Of a stretch of 64,000 bases of DNA, positions 37,737-46,601 are shown in pieces. Each line of letters opens with the position of its first letter. Position 1 is the stretch's first letter. The position numbers and the translations under genes are program-made. Origin of the DNA: an uncultured Psychrobacter sp. Its GTDB lineage: Bacteria; Pseudomonadota; Gammaproteobacteria; Pseudomonadales; Moraxellaceae. The stretch spans positions 272,977 through 336,976 of the forward strand of contig NZ_CANMRN010000004.1 of the NCBI RefSeq assembly GCF_947500265.1. Direction: 5' to 3'. The notes below the pieces were generated by a model. The model worked only from the letters and a program-made list of their open reading frames with translations. It was not told where the DNA came from and did not search any database.

Positions 37737-38753
37737 ATGCCAGTTTTGGACTCAAATGATGAAAAAATTGTTTTATTTAATAGAGACAAAATAATGAATG
37801 ATTTAATGAAAAACGTGCGAATAGTAGAAGTTTATTCAGACGTCGCAGGGCATAAAAAAGGCGCGTCATTAGGAATCGATGCATTGCGCGCATCATCAAA
37901 AGAGATGAACGCAGACTACTATGAAAAATTGCAACTTGATAGTATAAAAAATGAATATATACATGAAGAAGAGTCGCCATTTAAGCATGCAAAATACGCC
38001 GATGTAATTGAGCCTGTTATTTCTAAATTGGCGCATAAAATCAAAGATATAAGAAATGAGAATCAATTTCCGATTGTTATTGCAGGTGATCATTCTAGCT
38101 GTGCAGGCACGATGCATGGCCTAAAAATGGCACATCCTGATGCTGAAATCGGCGTGGTTTATATAGACGCACACGCTGACTTTCATTCACCATATACCAG
38201 TGGATCAGGAAATATGCATGGCATGCCCTTGGCGATGGCATGTGCCATTGATAATTTAGAATGTCAGCGTAACGAGCTTTCTGAAAAAGAAAAAGAGTAT
38301 TGGGAAAAGTTGAAATTTATGGCATCAAGCGAGCCATCAATTAAGCCAGAAAATGTGGTGTTTTGTGCGGTTAGAGATTATCAAGAAGAAGAGATGGATC
38401 TAATTAGAAGACATAAAATCCCTTTATATAGCGTGGCTGAGATAACCCAAAAAGGCATCAGTTCTACTGTAGAGGAAATCTTCAAAAAACTAGAATATTG
38501 CGATCATATCTATGTGTCATTTGATGTTGATAGTGTCGACCCTTTATATGTGCCAGGAACCGGTACACCTGCAATGAATGGCCTGTCATACGAGCAAGCG
38601 ATGCAACTTAATATAGAGTTAATTAAGAATAAGAAAGTGTGCTGCTGGGAAATGGCAGAGATAAATCCTTTGTATAACAACTCAAAAGATGACTCGACCA
38701 GAATATTTAAAATTTTAGAAAAAGTGACCCACACACTTTTGAGCAATTACTAG
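37737..38753 (+). CDS. Arginase
   Basis: A 338-residue arginase/ureohydrolase producing ornithine and urea from arginine. Binuclear manganese motifs are intact: GDHSSCAGTMHG, DAHADFHSPYTS and SFDVDSVDPLYVPGTGTPA. I chose ATG 37737, which follows AGGAG by five bases; the frame extends to a TTG at 37713 without such a site. Arginase fits better than agmatinase, given the SFDVDSVDP stretch and the cyclodeaminase neighbour. Some central inserts make it slightly longer than usual. Confidence 0.88.
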   Translation: MPVLDSNDEKIVLFNRDKIMNDLMKNVRIVEVYSDVAGHKKGASLGIDALRASSKEMNADYYEKLQLDSIKNEYIHEEESPFKHAKYADVIEPVISKLAHKIKDIRNENQFPIVIAGDHSSCAGTMHGLKMAHPDAEIGVVYIDAHADFHSPYTSGSGNMHGMPLAMACAIDNLECQRNELSEKEKEYWEKLKFMASSEPSIKPENVVFCAVRDYQEEEMDLIRRHKIPLYSVAEITQKGISSTVEEIFKKLEYCDHIYVSFDVDSVDPLYVPGTGTPAMNGLSYEQAMQLNIELIKNKKVCCWEMAEINPLYNNSKDDSTRIFKILEKVTHTLLSNY

Positions 38754-38786
38754 TACTGAATATTTAAAATGAGTAAAAGAATCTAG

Positions 38787-38817
38787 CCTAAAGGGGTTTG
38801 TTAAAACCTTCTTTAGG
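38787..38817 (+). other. Intergenic hairpin between arginase and YjiH-type gene
   Basis: CCTAAAG and CTTTAGG pair around an inner GGTTT/AAACC. No T run follows, so it may adjust expression or mRNA stability rather than end the transcript. Confidence 0.45.
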
Positions 38818-38849
38818 TTGGTTAAAAAGGGACTGCGAGTAAAAATAAT

Positions 38850-40253
38850 ATGGACATTATTAAAGCCAGCGCTGCAAGTCGAGATGCTAGCGGTATCAAT
38901 ATCAAACAGTTTTTGAAGTTCTTTATCCCATCTATCATAGGTTTGATGCTTTTCGTATTTCCAATTCCTTATGTTGACGGTAAGTTTGTCACCTATGCAG
39001 AAGGATTTACCATTCCTATATCTGTATTGAAAGATTATATACAGGGTTATATCGGTGATCTTTTGCCGTTATTGGTTGTCACCTCAATCATGATTACCTT
39101 GTGTTGCACCTTATATACTAAAATCATGAAACCTGCATTTATTCTGAAGAATGCGTTTTTGAATAATTTATTAAACGTTACAACGCCTTGGCTTATTATT
39201 AGGATGCTTGGTGCGTTCTTTGTTGTCGTGACCTATTTCAAATTTGGGTTTGAGTCAATATATTCAGAAAATATTGGCGGCTTAATATTATATGAGTTAA
39301 TGCCAATACTTTTTATTGTATTTTTCTTGGCTGGATTGCTGCTACCGTTATTGCTTGATTTTGGCTTATTAGAATTCTTCGGGGTTCTACTAAGTAAAGT
39401 GATGAGACCTTTATTTGGCTTACCAGGTAGGTCATCTGTAGATTGTTTAACGTCATGGTTGGGCGATGGCACTATCGGTGTGTTATTAACCGATAAACAA
39501 TTGGAAGGTGGGTTCTATACCAAAAAAGAAGCGGCAATTATTGCTACAAGCTTTTCAGCAGTGTCGATTACATTCTGTTTGGTTGTCATCTCTCAGGTTA
39601 AGCTCGAGAGCTACTTTATCAATATGATTGGCGTCGTTGCTCTATGCGGCATTGTTTGTGCGCTAATAGTCCCAAGGTTATTGCCTTTATCTAGGATTGA
39701 AGATACTTATACTATCGAAAACAGTGATAGAGATCATGAAACCATGCCCGAAGGGAAAACATTATTTACCCACAGTTTACATAAAGCCGTCCAAAAAGCA
39801 GATAAAAGTCCAAGTTTTCTTACTTTCTTAAGAGATGGTCTAAAAAATATTTTGGATATGTGGATTGGGATACTGCCTGTCGTTATGGCAATTGGCACTA
39901 TGGGTCTAATCGTTGCAGAAGAAACACCTGTATTTGATTATCTAGGTATGCCGTTTATTCCATTCTTAGAGTTATTGAACATACCTTTTGCCGCAGAAAT
40001 GTCAAAAACGATCATGGTAGGTTTCGCCGATATGTTCTTACCGGCTATTATTGGTTCTTCAATAGAGTCAGAGTTAACGCGATTTGTTATCGCTTGCTTG
40101 TCAGTGTCTCAATTGATCTATATGTCAGAAGTAGGCGGATTGATTTTAGGGACAAAAATTCCAGTGAGCTTCTTTCAGTTATTAGTCATTTTTCTATTAA
40201 GAACTATTATCTCATTACCAATTATTGCGGTATGTGCTCACATGATTTTTTAA
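38850..40253 (+). CDS. YjiH-type membrane protein with nucleoside-recognition (Gate) domain
   Basis: A 467-residue inner-membrane protein with about 10-11 hydrophobic segments and the Gate/nucleoside-recognition architecture of the YjiH family. Marks are GLPGRSSVDCLTSWLGDGTIGVLLT (in part, about residue 195) and a C-terminal half with MVGFADMFLPAIIGSSIES. The family has no firm substrate. Here it follows arginase and ornithine cyclodeaminase by 96 bp, so uptake or exchange of arginine, ornithine or a related amino acid is a reasonable guess. A terminator follows. Confidence 0.82.
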   Translation: MDIIKASAASRDASGINIKQFLKFFIPSIIGLMLFVFPIPYVDGKFVTYAEGFTIPISVLKDYIQGYIGDLLPLLVVTSIMITLCCTLYTKIMKPAFILKNAFLNNLLNVTTPWLIIRMLGAFFVVVTYFKFGFESIYSENIGGLILYELMPILFIVFFLAGLLLPLLLDFGLLEFFGVLLSKVMRPLFGLPGRSSVDCLTSWLGDGTIGVLLTDKQLEGGFYTKKEAAIIATSFSAVSITFCLVVISQVKLESYFINMIGVVALCGIVCALIVPRLLPLSRIEDTYTIENSDRDHETMPEGKTLFTHSLHKAVQKADKSPSFLTFLRDGLKNILDMWIGILPVVMAIGTMGLIVAEETPVFDYLGMPFIPFLELLNIPFAAEMSKTIMVGFADMFLPAIIGSSIESELTRFVIACLSVSQLIYMSEVGGLILGTKIPVSFFQLLVIFLLRTIISLPIIAVCAHMIF

Positions 40254-40305
40254 ATAGAAATTTTTGAAAGCTTGCTACACCACGTTTGAGTAGAGAATCA
40301 GCAGT

Positions 40306-40333
40306 AAAAAACCACTTTAATAGGTGGTTTTTT
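40306..40333 (+). terminator. Terminator of the arginine catabolism operon
   Basis: AAAAAACCAC and GTGGTTTTTT pair over 10 bp around an 8-nt loop, ending in a run of six T. It lies 53 bp after the YjiH-type gene. Confidence 0.85.
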
Positions 40334-40428
40334 GCTATCAGTCTCAAGCTATAGTTGAATTCACATGATTTCAATACAAGGAAATCGAGGTTGAGCGATA
40401 CGTTATTTCTTGCAACCATACAAAAATA

Positions 40429-40458
40429 GATATACGATTCATATACGTTTCGTATATC
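40429..40458. promoter_or_regulatory. Palindromic operator before the ParD-like gene
   Basis: GATATACGA (40429-40437) and TCGTATATC (40450-40458) form a 9-bp inverted repeat. Nested within is ATATACG-TTT-CGTATAT (40441-40457), so three half-sites of the same heptamer are present. It ends one base before the ribosome-binding site, a usual place for antitoxin autoregulation. Confidence 0.65.
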
Positions 40459-40469
40459 AAGGTGTTTTT

Positions 40470-40676
40470 ATGGGTATTGTTAAAATTGATGATGAGCTGC
40501 ATGAAGATATTCGTAAAGCAAGTGCAGTCATGGTGCGCTCCATCAACGCGCAAGCTGAATACTGGATGAAGATAGGCATGCTTGCTGAAGCTAACCCGAA
40601 TATGTCTTACAACCAAATTATCAATGAGCAAATGAGACAAGCTGATGTCAATGTAAGGAACCTTATAGATGGATAA
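40470..40676 (+). CDS. ParD-like antitoxin-type protein
   Basis: A 68-residue protein of the ParD-like family (DUF3423 type), probably a ribbon-helix-helix DNA-binding protein. The N-terminal strand is GIVKIDDELHEDIRKASAV and the helices run through SINAQAEYWMKIGMLAE. I chose ATG 40470, with AAGGTG six bases upstream; the frame extends to 40410 through the operator. Its last eight bases overlap the start of the methionine aminopeptidase gene, implying coupled translation. It probably represses its own promoter. An antitoxin role is inferred from family only. Confidence 0.82.
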   Translation: MGIVKIDDELHEDIRKASAVMVRSINAQAEYWMKIGMLAEANPNMSYNQIINEQMRQADVNVRNLIDG

Positions 40677-41442
40677 GGTCATACTTAAAAATGCAGCAGA
40701 ATTGGAAATAATGCGCGAGTCTGGGCGACTTCTAGCCTCTGTCTTTGATTATCTCGATGAGCAAATTACAGTCGGTACTTCTACGATGGACATCAATAAC
40801 CTTGCTGAGCACTATATTGTCAATCAGTTAGGTGCACGTCCAGCCAGTAAAGGTCAGTATGGTTATCAGTATGCATTAAATACCTCGGTGAATAACGTGG
40901 TATGTCATGGTATTCCTTCAGATCATCAAATACTCAAATCGGGTGATATTGTGAATGTGGATATTACCCTAGAACAAGAAGGTTTTATCGCTGATTCTAG
41001 CAAAATGTATTTGATAGGTGAGGTGGCACCACTTGCAAAACGCTTGGTTGATCAGACCTATGAAGCTATGTGGGAAGGAATACGAGTGGTGAAACCTGGA
41101 GCAACGCTAGGTGATGTTGGTCATGCCATCCAAAGTTACGCTGAGCAGCAAGGCTATTCAGTAGTGCGAGAGTATTGCGGTCATGGTATTGGACGTGAAA
41201 TGCATGAGGGACCGCAAGTGCTACATTACGGACATCAAGGAAAAGGTCTAGTCCTACAAGAAGGTATGACATTCACCATTGAACCAATGGTCAATCAAGG
41301 TAAAGCCAAAGTTAAAGTCAAAAGAGATGGCTGGACTGTAATCACCAATGATAAAAAGCTATCTGCTCAGTGGGAGCATACCATTGCGGTTACTTCTGAC
41401 GGCTATGAGGTTCTTACTCTGCGAAACGATGAAATATTTTAA
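40669..41442 (+). CDS. Type I methionine aminopeptidase paired with ParD-like gene
   Basis: A 257-residue methionine aminopeptidase, which removes the first Met of proteins. All five metal ligands are visible by motif: NVDITLEQEGFIADSS (two Asp), YCGHGIGREMHEGP (His), FTIEPMV (Glu) and WEHTIAVT (Glu). The substrate His is in NNVVCHGIP. It has no N-terminal SH3-binding zinc extension. It overlaps the upstream ParD-like gene by eight bases. Essential map genes normally sit near rpsB, so this is probably a second, accessory copy, perhaps acting as the partner of the antitoxin-like protein. Confidence 0.92.
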   Translation: MDKVILKNAAELEIMRESGRLLASVFDYLDEQITVGTSTMDINNLAEHYIVNQLGARPASKGQYGYQYALNTSVNNVVCHGIPSDHQILKSGDIVNVDITLEQEGFIADSSKMYLIGEVAPLAKRLVDQTYEAMWEGIRVVKPGATLGDVGHAIQSYAEQQGYSVVREYCGHGIGREMHEGPQVLHYGHQGKGLVLQEGMTFTIEPMVNQGKAKVKVKRDGWTVITNDKKLSAQWEHTIAVTSDGYEVLTLRNDEIF

Positions 41443-41698
41443 GCGATTTAATATTCGAACGACTATTCGGTAAGGAGTTTCTATAATTCAGAAGCGCCTT
41501 TTTTAGTATTAAAAATATTTATGTAGCTACCTCCGAAGTACTGAATACATGTCAAGAAGAGGGTATTAGTTTTTGAGGGCCGAGCACGTCTTGGCGATAA
41601 TCACCTTTTAATTGACTTGTAACTGATTGAATAACCATCATTGTATCGTTGATACAACCATAGATTTTTCAATAATGCCCTCAAATAACACGCACAAG

Positions 41699-41728
41699 AA
41701 AAGCCCCAATCTTAAGATTGGGGCTTTT
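41699..41728. terminator. Perfect palindromic terminator next to tRNA remnant
   Basis: AAAAGCCCCAATCTT is followed directly by its exact complement. An identical 30-bp palindrome lies at 53291-53320, also next to a tRNA-Val remnant. It was probably the terminator of that tRNA gene. Confidence 0.85.
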
Positions 41729-41734
41729 TGAATC

Positions 41735-41760
41735 TGACAGGCTTAATCGGATTCGAACCA
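41735..41760 (-). pseudogene. Remnant of the 3' end of a tRNA-Val gene
   Basis: Read on the minus strand, 26 bases cover the T-loop (GGTTCGAATCC) and acceptor arm of a tRNA, with the CCA end altered. They match the longer remnant at 53327-53376 apart from three bases. The rest of the tRNA is missing. Confidence 0.65.
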
Positions 41761-41764
41761 AAAA

Positions 41765-41884
41765 AATCAGGACTATTCCGTCGAAGCTAGTATTAAAGGC
41801 GTAGAGTTTGAGGATCAAAAAACAGGCTATCTTTCAGCCAGTTTTTACAGTGGTGAAAAGGTAAGTTACTACCATATCCAATAG
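41765..41884 (+). pseudogene. Truncated 3' coding fragment beside the tRNA remnant
   Basis: A plus-strand frame open from 41765 encodes 39 residues starting NQDYSVEASIKGVEFEDQ and ending in YSGEKVSYYHIQ before a TAG. It has no start codon and begins right at the break in the tRNA remnant. It looks like the C-terminal end of a protein cut off by recombination. The family is not recognised. Confidence 0.4.
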
Positions 41885-42170
41885 TCTTATCTACAAGGGC
41901 ATGATACGAGAATCTGAGGCTTCATAATGTAGTACAAGCTATGAGGTAACTTTAGATAGGTTTTATAACGGGTTCAAATCTATGGCGTCAAAATAAGATG
42001 CATGAACAAACTCTTGTCAATATATTTAGTTTACCAAATTTAGGTTCATTGTTACTTCACTATGGCTTAAACCTCATATCATTAATAAGTTGTTCTATCT
42101 TTTTACAGCAATATTTTCCTGAAAAGCAATAATAGTAAAGTTATTTTTTAGGCTCTATACTAACATTTGT

Positions 42171-42199
42171 TTGCTGAATGTTTGTTTTTTGTATATAAT
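42171..42199 (+). promoter_or_regulatory. Sigma-70 promoter of the secreted-protein operon
   Basis: TTGCTG (-35) and TATAAT (-10) are separated by 17 bases. The expected start near 42206 leaves a leader of about 130 nt before ATG 42340. Confidence 0.7.
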
Positions 42200-42339
42200 G
42201 CTCTGATTTTATGACTTACGTAAACTTAAAAGAGGGTAATTTTCATTGTTGATAAAGATATTTGTCAAGTAAGCCCTGAGTTTAAAATTTAGTAAAAAAT
42301 TATAAAGATAACTAAAAATTCTAATTAAGAGGGTAAGTT

Positions 42340-43845
42340 ATGAAGAAGGCTATATTGACACTTTTGTGCTTGTTAGCTGTTCAAGTTAGTAATGCTGAAA
42401 TTATTAAAGTGAATGGTGAGGGTGCTACACCTATTGTAAAAAAAGATCTGAATGGTACACGTAACCAAGCATACAACAATGCAAAAACTGATGCCGTCAT
42501 TGCTCTTATTAAACGTATCAATGGTCCACAAGCGATGAATGAAGCGGATCAATATTTAAATGACATTGTAAAACAAGTTGATAATAATTATGTGTTGAAC
42601 CGAGGCAGTAATACTAACAGCAATGATGAGTTGGTCACTCAAGTTAGTCTAGAGATGGATGACCAAGAATTTCGTACCATTCTTAATGATTTAGGATTGG
42701 CGCAGAAAAATAGTCGAACCAGTCCAATTATGATTGTGATGGATGAATACTTCGGCGTACCAAAAGATAACTCTAAGCCAGTTAAAGAATTTACCTCTTA
42801 TTTTTCAGACCGTAGCTATAGCTATGATGAAGATGCAAGTTACAAAGCTAGTGAAAATGCTAAAGCCAGTGCATCAGACTCTTATTCTTCAAAAGGGCGT
42901 TCATCAGCTGCCGCAGGTTATGCCTATGGTAATTATTACGGGGCCGGTGTAGGTGTTGCTGCCCGCTCATCAAGCCACAATAATTCAGGTAAATCAGCAT
43001 CTTCAAGTAGCTACAATGCTAATGAGTCTGCAAAATATAGCCAGTCTGAACGTCAAAATGATATTCAAAGTTTTGTGAAATATGTGGAATATCAAACACC
43101 AAGTGTTAAAGCTGAGCGTAATAATCAAACCTTAAATTCAATTGCAAGTGCAGCCTCTCGTTATGATTTGCGGTTGCTGGATTCTGATCGTTTCAGAAGT
43201 CAGTATCTAAATGGCCGTAGTATGACGATTCAACAACTCATGAGTGATGCAGAGCTTGACAAACTAGTAATTGCCGCGCGTAAAGAAAAAGCGGACTGGT
43301 TTATGGCTGGTAGCTCTTATATTTATGATCGTGGTCGTTCAAATGCCACGGGTCAATTTGTCTGCGATGGTGCGGTAAGCTTTAAGATTTATTCAGTAGA
43401 TGATTCAACTTTGATGGGCGGGGAAACTCGTACAGAGTCCTCAACAGGTGCAACCACAGATTCATGCCGTACCAATGTAGCAAAGAAACTGGGTGAATTA
43501 GCAGTTAGCCAAGTTGGACCACAGATTTTAGGTTACGCAAAGAACCGCACTATGTACGGTAAAGAGATTACCATTTTCTTGAAAAGTGCTTCTGGCATTG
43601 TAACTTCACGTCTTGGGGATGATTTGTATATTGCCCTAGATGAGATGGATGGCGCTGAAAATATCGATATTCGCACTCAAAATGGCAAGTTTGTTGAGAT
43701 GACTATGACCTATAAGAGTGCCAAGCCAATTAGTGGAGAATTGGCAAAAGCACTACGTAAAGTAAGCCCAATGCTATCGAGCGCCGAGCGTCTACAAGCA
43801 GGAAATACAATCACACTTTGCATGGGTGGTATTCAGTGCAAATAA
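42340..43845 (+). CDS. Secreted protein with FlgT/LPP20-like N-terminal domain and Ser-rich middle
   Basis: A 501-residue protein with a signal peptide (cleavage after VSNA, residue 19). Residues 20-120 (VNGEGATPIVKKDLNGTRNQAYNNAKTDA in part) look like the helical N-terminal domain of FlgT/LPP20-type envelope proteins; this is a weak visual match. Residues about 155-245 are low complexity, rich in Ser, Ala, Tyr and Asn, with a glycine-rich YGNYYGAGVGVAA core. The C-terminal part has several Cys (CDGAVSF, DSCRTN, TLCMGGIQCK) that may form disulfides. It is the first gene of a three-gene operon; the next begins before it ends. Exact family and function are not known to me. Confidence 0.8.
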   Translation: MKKAILTLLCLLAVQVSNAEIIKVNGEGATPIVKKDLNGTRNQAYNNAKTDAVIALIKRINGPQAMNEADQYLNDIVKQVDNNYVLNRGSNTNSNDELVTQVSLEMDDQEFRTILNDLGLAQKNSRTSPIMIVMDEYFGVPKDNSKPVKEFTSYFSDRSYSYDEDASYKASENAKASASDSYSSKGRSSAAAGYAYGNYYGAGVGVAARSSSHNNSGKSASSSSYNANESAKYSQSERQNDIQSFVKYVEYQTPSVKAERNNQTLNSIASAASRYDLRLLDSDRFRSQYLNGRSMTIQQLMSDAELDKLVIAARKEKADWFMAGSSYIYDRGRSNATGQFVCDGAVSFKIYSVDDSTLMGGETRTESSTGATTDSCRTNVAKKLGELAVSQVGPQILGYAKNRTMYGKEITIFLKSASGIVTSRLGDDLYIALDEMDGAENIDIRTQNGKFVEMTMTYKSAKPISGELAKALRKVSPMLSSAERLQAGNTITLCMGGIQCK

Positions 43846-45896
43846 AACTTAAAGCGTTATGCTTGGTGATACCGATGTTTGTGTCAGCATGGGCAAATGC
43901 GAACATTCAAATCTACCCATCGAAAGGTGTTTTTGGGTTAGAACAAGGTTGTCGTACCGATCCTAGCAAATATGAAGAGAATGGTTCTTCTATTGTATGT
44001 GATTTCAGCCAAGCAATTGATAATGAAATCATTCGTAAACAAGCCGAGCAGTTGTTTTTACAAGGTTTAAAACAAGGTTTCGGTGATCAAGTTGTCGACA
44101 CTATTTCGCAAAAAACTAAAAATCGTACTTATATAGCCTCTTTAGACGTTTTACGTGCGAGTGAATATGTTGTAAAAAAAGACTCAACAACAGAAATTTT
44201 TTTGCCAGTCACCCTAAGCTTAAAACTCACTAACATATTATCAGGTGAAGTCATTTATAGTGACAGTGCAACACTGTCGCAACCGATTCAAGTACTAACG
44301 CCTGACATTGATTCCCCTGCAACAAAAGCTGCCATTAAACAAAAGTTTCAAAGCACGTTGTTTACACTGACTAATCAGTTGACTAATCAATTAAAATCGA
44401 AACTTAAAGTTTCTGAAATTGAGACTCAGGTGATTGATCGATGGAAATCTTATTTAGTCTTAGATAAAGGCTTTAAACAAGGCATCACTGTACAAGATGA
44501 GCTGAGTTCAATAGATGGCGATTTGTTACGTGTGGTGCATGCGGACAGTGATTACGCTGTAGCTGTCCCAATATTGATGCAGGGTCGTACTAAGCGCTTT
44601 AGTAAACTATCAACCAATACTCGTCAGGCTATGAATAAACCTAAAGCATTGGTGGTTGATGTACTGACTTATCAAGGCGAGTCAGAAGATTTAATTGAGC
44701 AAATTTTTTCTGATGCAGTAGGGGAGCAAGCTTCATTTACTTTGACTCCAGTCAATCAACGCTATAGTACTATGGCACAAAGTGTTAGTGAACAGACTGC
44801 ATTAGCGCAAAGTGAAGACATTCACCAACGTGAGTTACCTGAATTTTTTATTCGAATTAATGTTATTCCTGTCATTGCCTATCAACAGCAGATTGGAAAA
44901 ATAACTCAGCAACAGGTTCTCCATAGTGAGGTTTTTGCTGAAATGATTGATCGTTCTGGTCGCGTTATTTACTCAGCACATGCAACAGATGATATTAAAG
45001 AGGTGATTTCGGAAGGAATGGGTTTTTCTCTAGAGGCACGTAAAGAGGTTGTATTGAAAAACGCACTTTTGAAATTAGGCCAACAATTTCAAAAAGGGAT
45101 TCAATTTACTCGTTCTGATTTAAAAGTCTTAAGTTCAAGTGGTCATAACATTACCATTGATGATGCGGGGGAACGCTTAAGTACCGGAATGAAAGTCCAT
45201 GTTTATCATTCAGATAAGGCAGCAGGACGTAATATTCTGATTCCAATATGGGAAGCGACTGTTTTGGAACGTCAAGGTGCGAGGGTTACTGCGCAATTAG
45301 ATTTCCCTGTCAACAGCAGTGATCGTTTACCCGTGCGCTCTGGAGACAGGATTTTGCTTGATAGTTCTGCTCCAGTAGGTGACTCAAAGCAATCTCGCGT
45401 TTTATGCCCAAGCTTACATACCGAACAAGTCGGTGAAATTCCATTTGATGGTTTTGGTCCTTTAATATACCACGCTTTTGCCAGTCAGTCGAAACGACCG
45501 TTTTATGCGACGGGTTCAGGCTTTAAAGGACAGACTCTCCTGAAGGACTCAGTCATTGCTATGACTGAAAATGCTGGGTTCAAAAAAAATATGAAAGTTA
45601 ATTTTTTTGTTCCAAAAGATGAATGTTTACAGCCAGTACTTAAGGTTGAAGTGAAACAAGACAGTGTCACATGTAATGTAGACAAAAGTAATTGTGATGC
45701 CACATTAGTTATGGCCAGTGGTGCACGCATATTCAACCAAAAGTCTGAAAAAATAGGGGCTTATGGTTTGCAACAAGAAATCGAATTAGAGGGTATAGAT
45801 CATCAACATCGTAATGAGATGTATAACATTCAGATGTTTGAGGCTTTACCAAAAATTTTAAATCAAATCGTGCAAATAGCCGATTCTTCACAATAG
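43836..45896 (+). CDS. Secreted FlgT-like envelope protein of unknown function
   Basis: A 686-residue protein with a signal peptide (cleavage near AWANA). The region after it begins NIQIYPSKGVFGLEQG and has paired Cys. A late segment (about residues 440-510, ITIDDAGERLSTGMKVHVYH and RLPVRSGDRILL) resembles the small beta domains of FlgT-type proteins. The C-terminus has several more Cys in pairs. I chose GTG 43836, eight bases after GGGTGG, so it overlaps the previous gene by 10 bp and is translationally coupled. No flagellar genes are in the window. The product is probably periplasmic or on the outer membrane; function unknown. Confidence 0.78.
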   Translation: MQIKLKALCLVIPMFVSAWANANIQIYPSKGVFGLEQGCRTDPSKYEENGSSIVCDFSQAIDNEIIRKQAEQLFLQGLKQGFGDQVVDTISQKTKNRTYIASLDVLRASEYVVKKDSTTEIFLPVTLSLKLTNILSGEVIYSDSATLSQPIQVLTPDIDSPATKAAIKQKFQSTLFTLTNQLTNQLKSKLKVSEIETQVIDRWKSYLVLDKGFKQGITVQDELSSIDGDLLRVVHADSDYAVAVPILMQGRTKRFSKLSTNTRQAMNKPKALVVDVLTYQGESEDLIEQIFSDAVGEQASFTLTPVNQRYSTMAQSVSEQTALAQSEDIHQRELPEFFIRINVIPVIAYQQQIGKITQQQVLHSEVFAEMIDRSGRVIYSAHATDDIKEVISEGMGFSLEARKEVVLKNALLKLGQQFQKGIQFTRSDLKVLSSSGHNITIDDAGERLSTGMKVHVYHSDKAAGRNILIPIWEATVLERQGARVTAQLDFPVNSSDRLPVRSGDRILLDSSAPVGDSKQSRVLCPSLHTEQVGEIPFDGFGPLIYHAFASQSKRPFYATGSGFKGQTLLKDSVIAMTENAGFKKNMKVNFFVPKDECLQPVLKVEVKQDSVTCNVDKSNCDATLVMASGARIFNQKSEKIGAYGLQQEIELEGIDHQHRNEMYNIQMFEALPKILNQIVQIADSSQ

Positions 45897-45908
45897 GGAT
45901 AACAAGGT

Positions 45909-46601
45909 ATGAAAAAAATTGCAATTGTTTTAGCAATAGCCGCGTCAATGGGAGCATCAAGCGCCTATGCAGGTTTCGGGTCATTGAGTAGTATTGCATC
46001 GTCATTATCTGAATCTGTCACTGGCGTATCTTCTTCAAATATGGATATCAACGGTTTCTTTACGCAAGCTAAAGCAACCAATGAAATGTTTACTCAGAGT
46101 CGTACTGCTTTAGCGTCATTACTAGCAAGTAAACAAGATTCAGATGAATTAAAAGCAAAACAGAAAATTCTGAAAACGACTTCTGATCCGAAAGAAAAAG
46201 AAGCAATTCAAAAACAAATTGTAGTGTTGTCTAATACTGTTTTAGAAGCCTCTCAAAAGGATGAAGAAGGAACAGTGGCTAAACTGTCAGCATTGAATGT
46301 GGAGCAGAAGCAGCATTTGTTGGACTCTGCAAGAAATTTTGTAATCGCAAGTTTAACCGCTCGTGAATTGGCGATAGGAGCTAAACAAGTAGGAACCAGT
46401 GTGATCGCAAATCCAAGAAGCTTGGCCAATACAGGGATGTCTTTAGTTGAAGCTAAAAGTGTGGTCGGAGATATCACTGGTATTGCCAAAAACTCAACTA
46501 TGGCGTTGGTAGAATATCCAAAACTGTTTAAAAAGGCTGGTATTGAATTCAAAATGCCGACGAGTTCAGCAGATAAACCAAAAGTACTAAGTGATATTTA
46601 A
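45909..46601 (+). CDS. Secreted helical protein of unknown function
   Basis: A 230-residue protein with a signal peptide (cleavage after SSAYA, residue 21). The mature part begins with GFGSLSSIASSLSESV and is mainly helical, with a charged segment at about 75-110 that may be coiled coil (KAKQKILKTTSDPKEKEAI). No Cys in the mature part. It starts 12 bp after the previous gene, with a GGGATAACAAGG site, so it belongs to the same operon. A hairpin terminator follows. No family recognised. Confidence 0.78.
   Translation: MKKIAIVLAIAASMGASSAYAGFGSLSSIASSLSESVTGVSSSNMDINGFFTQAKATNEMFTQSRTALASLLASKQDSDELKAKQKILKTTSDPKEKEAIQKQIVVLSNTVLEASQKDEEGTVAKLSALNVEQKQHLLDSARNFVIASLTARELAIGAKQVGTSVIANPRSLANTGMSLVEAKSVVGDITGIAKNSTMALVEYPKLFKKAGIEFKMPTSSADKPKVLSDI

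Larger units (their letters stand above)
41443..42170. other. AT-rich gap holding island-junction remnants
   Basis: Beyond the terminator, tRNA remnant and coding fragment listed separately, this gap is AT-rich and has no intact gene. About 41567-41615 resembles 53161-53210 (AGTTTTT-AGGG-CG-GCACG pattern), so the repeat shared with the 53-kb locus extends beyond the terminator. Confidence 0.5.

Noticed and set aside
38787..38817. Terminator between arginase and the YjiH-type gene
   Set aside because: The hairpin has no T run after it, so I list it only as a structure.
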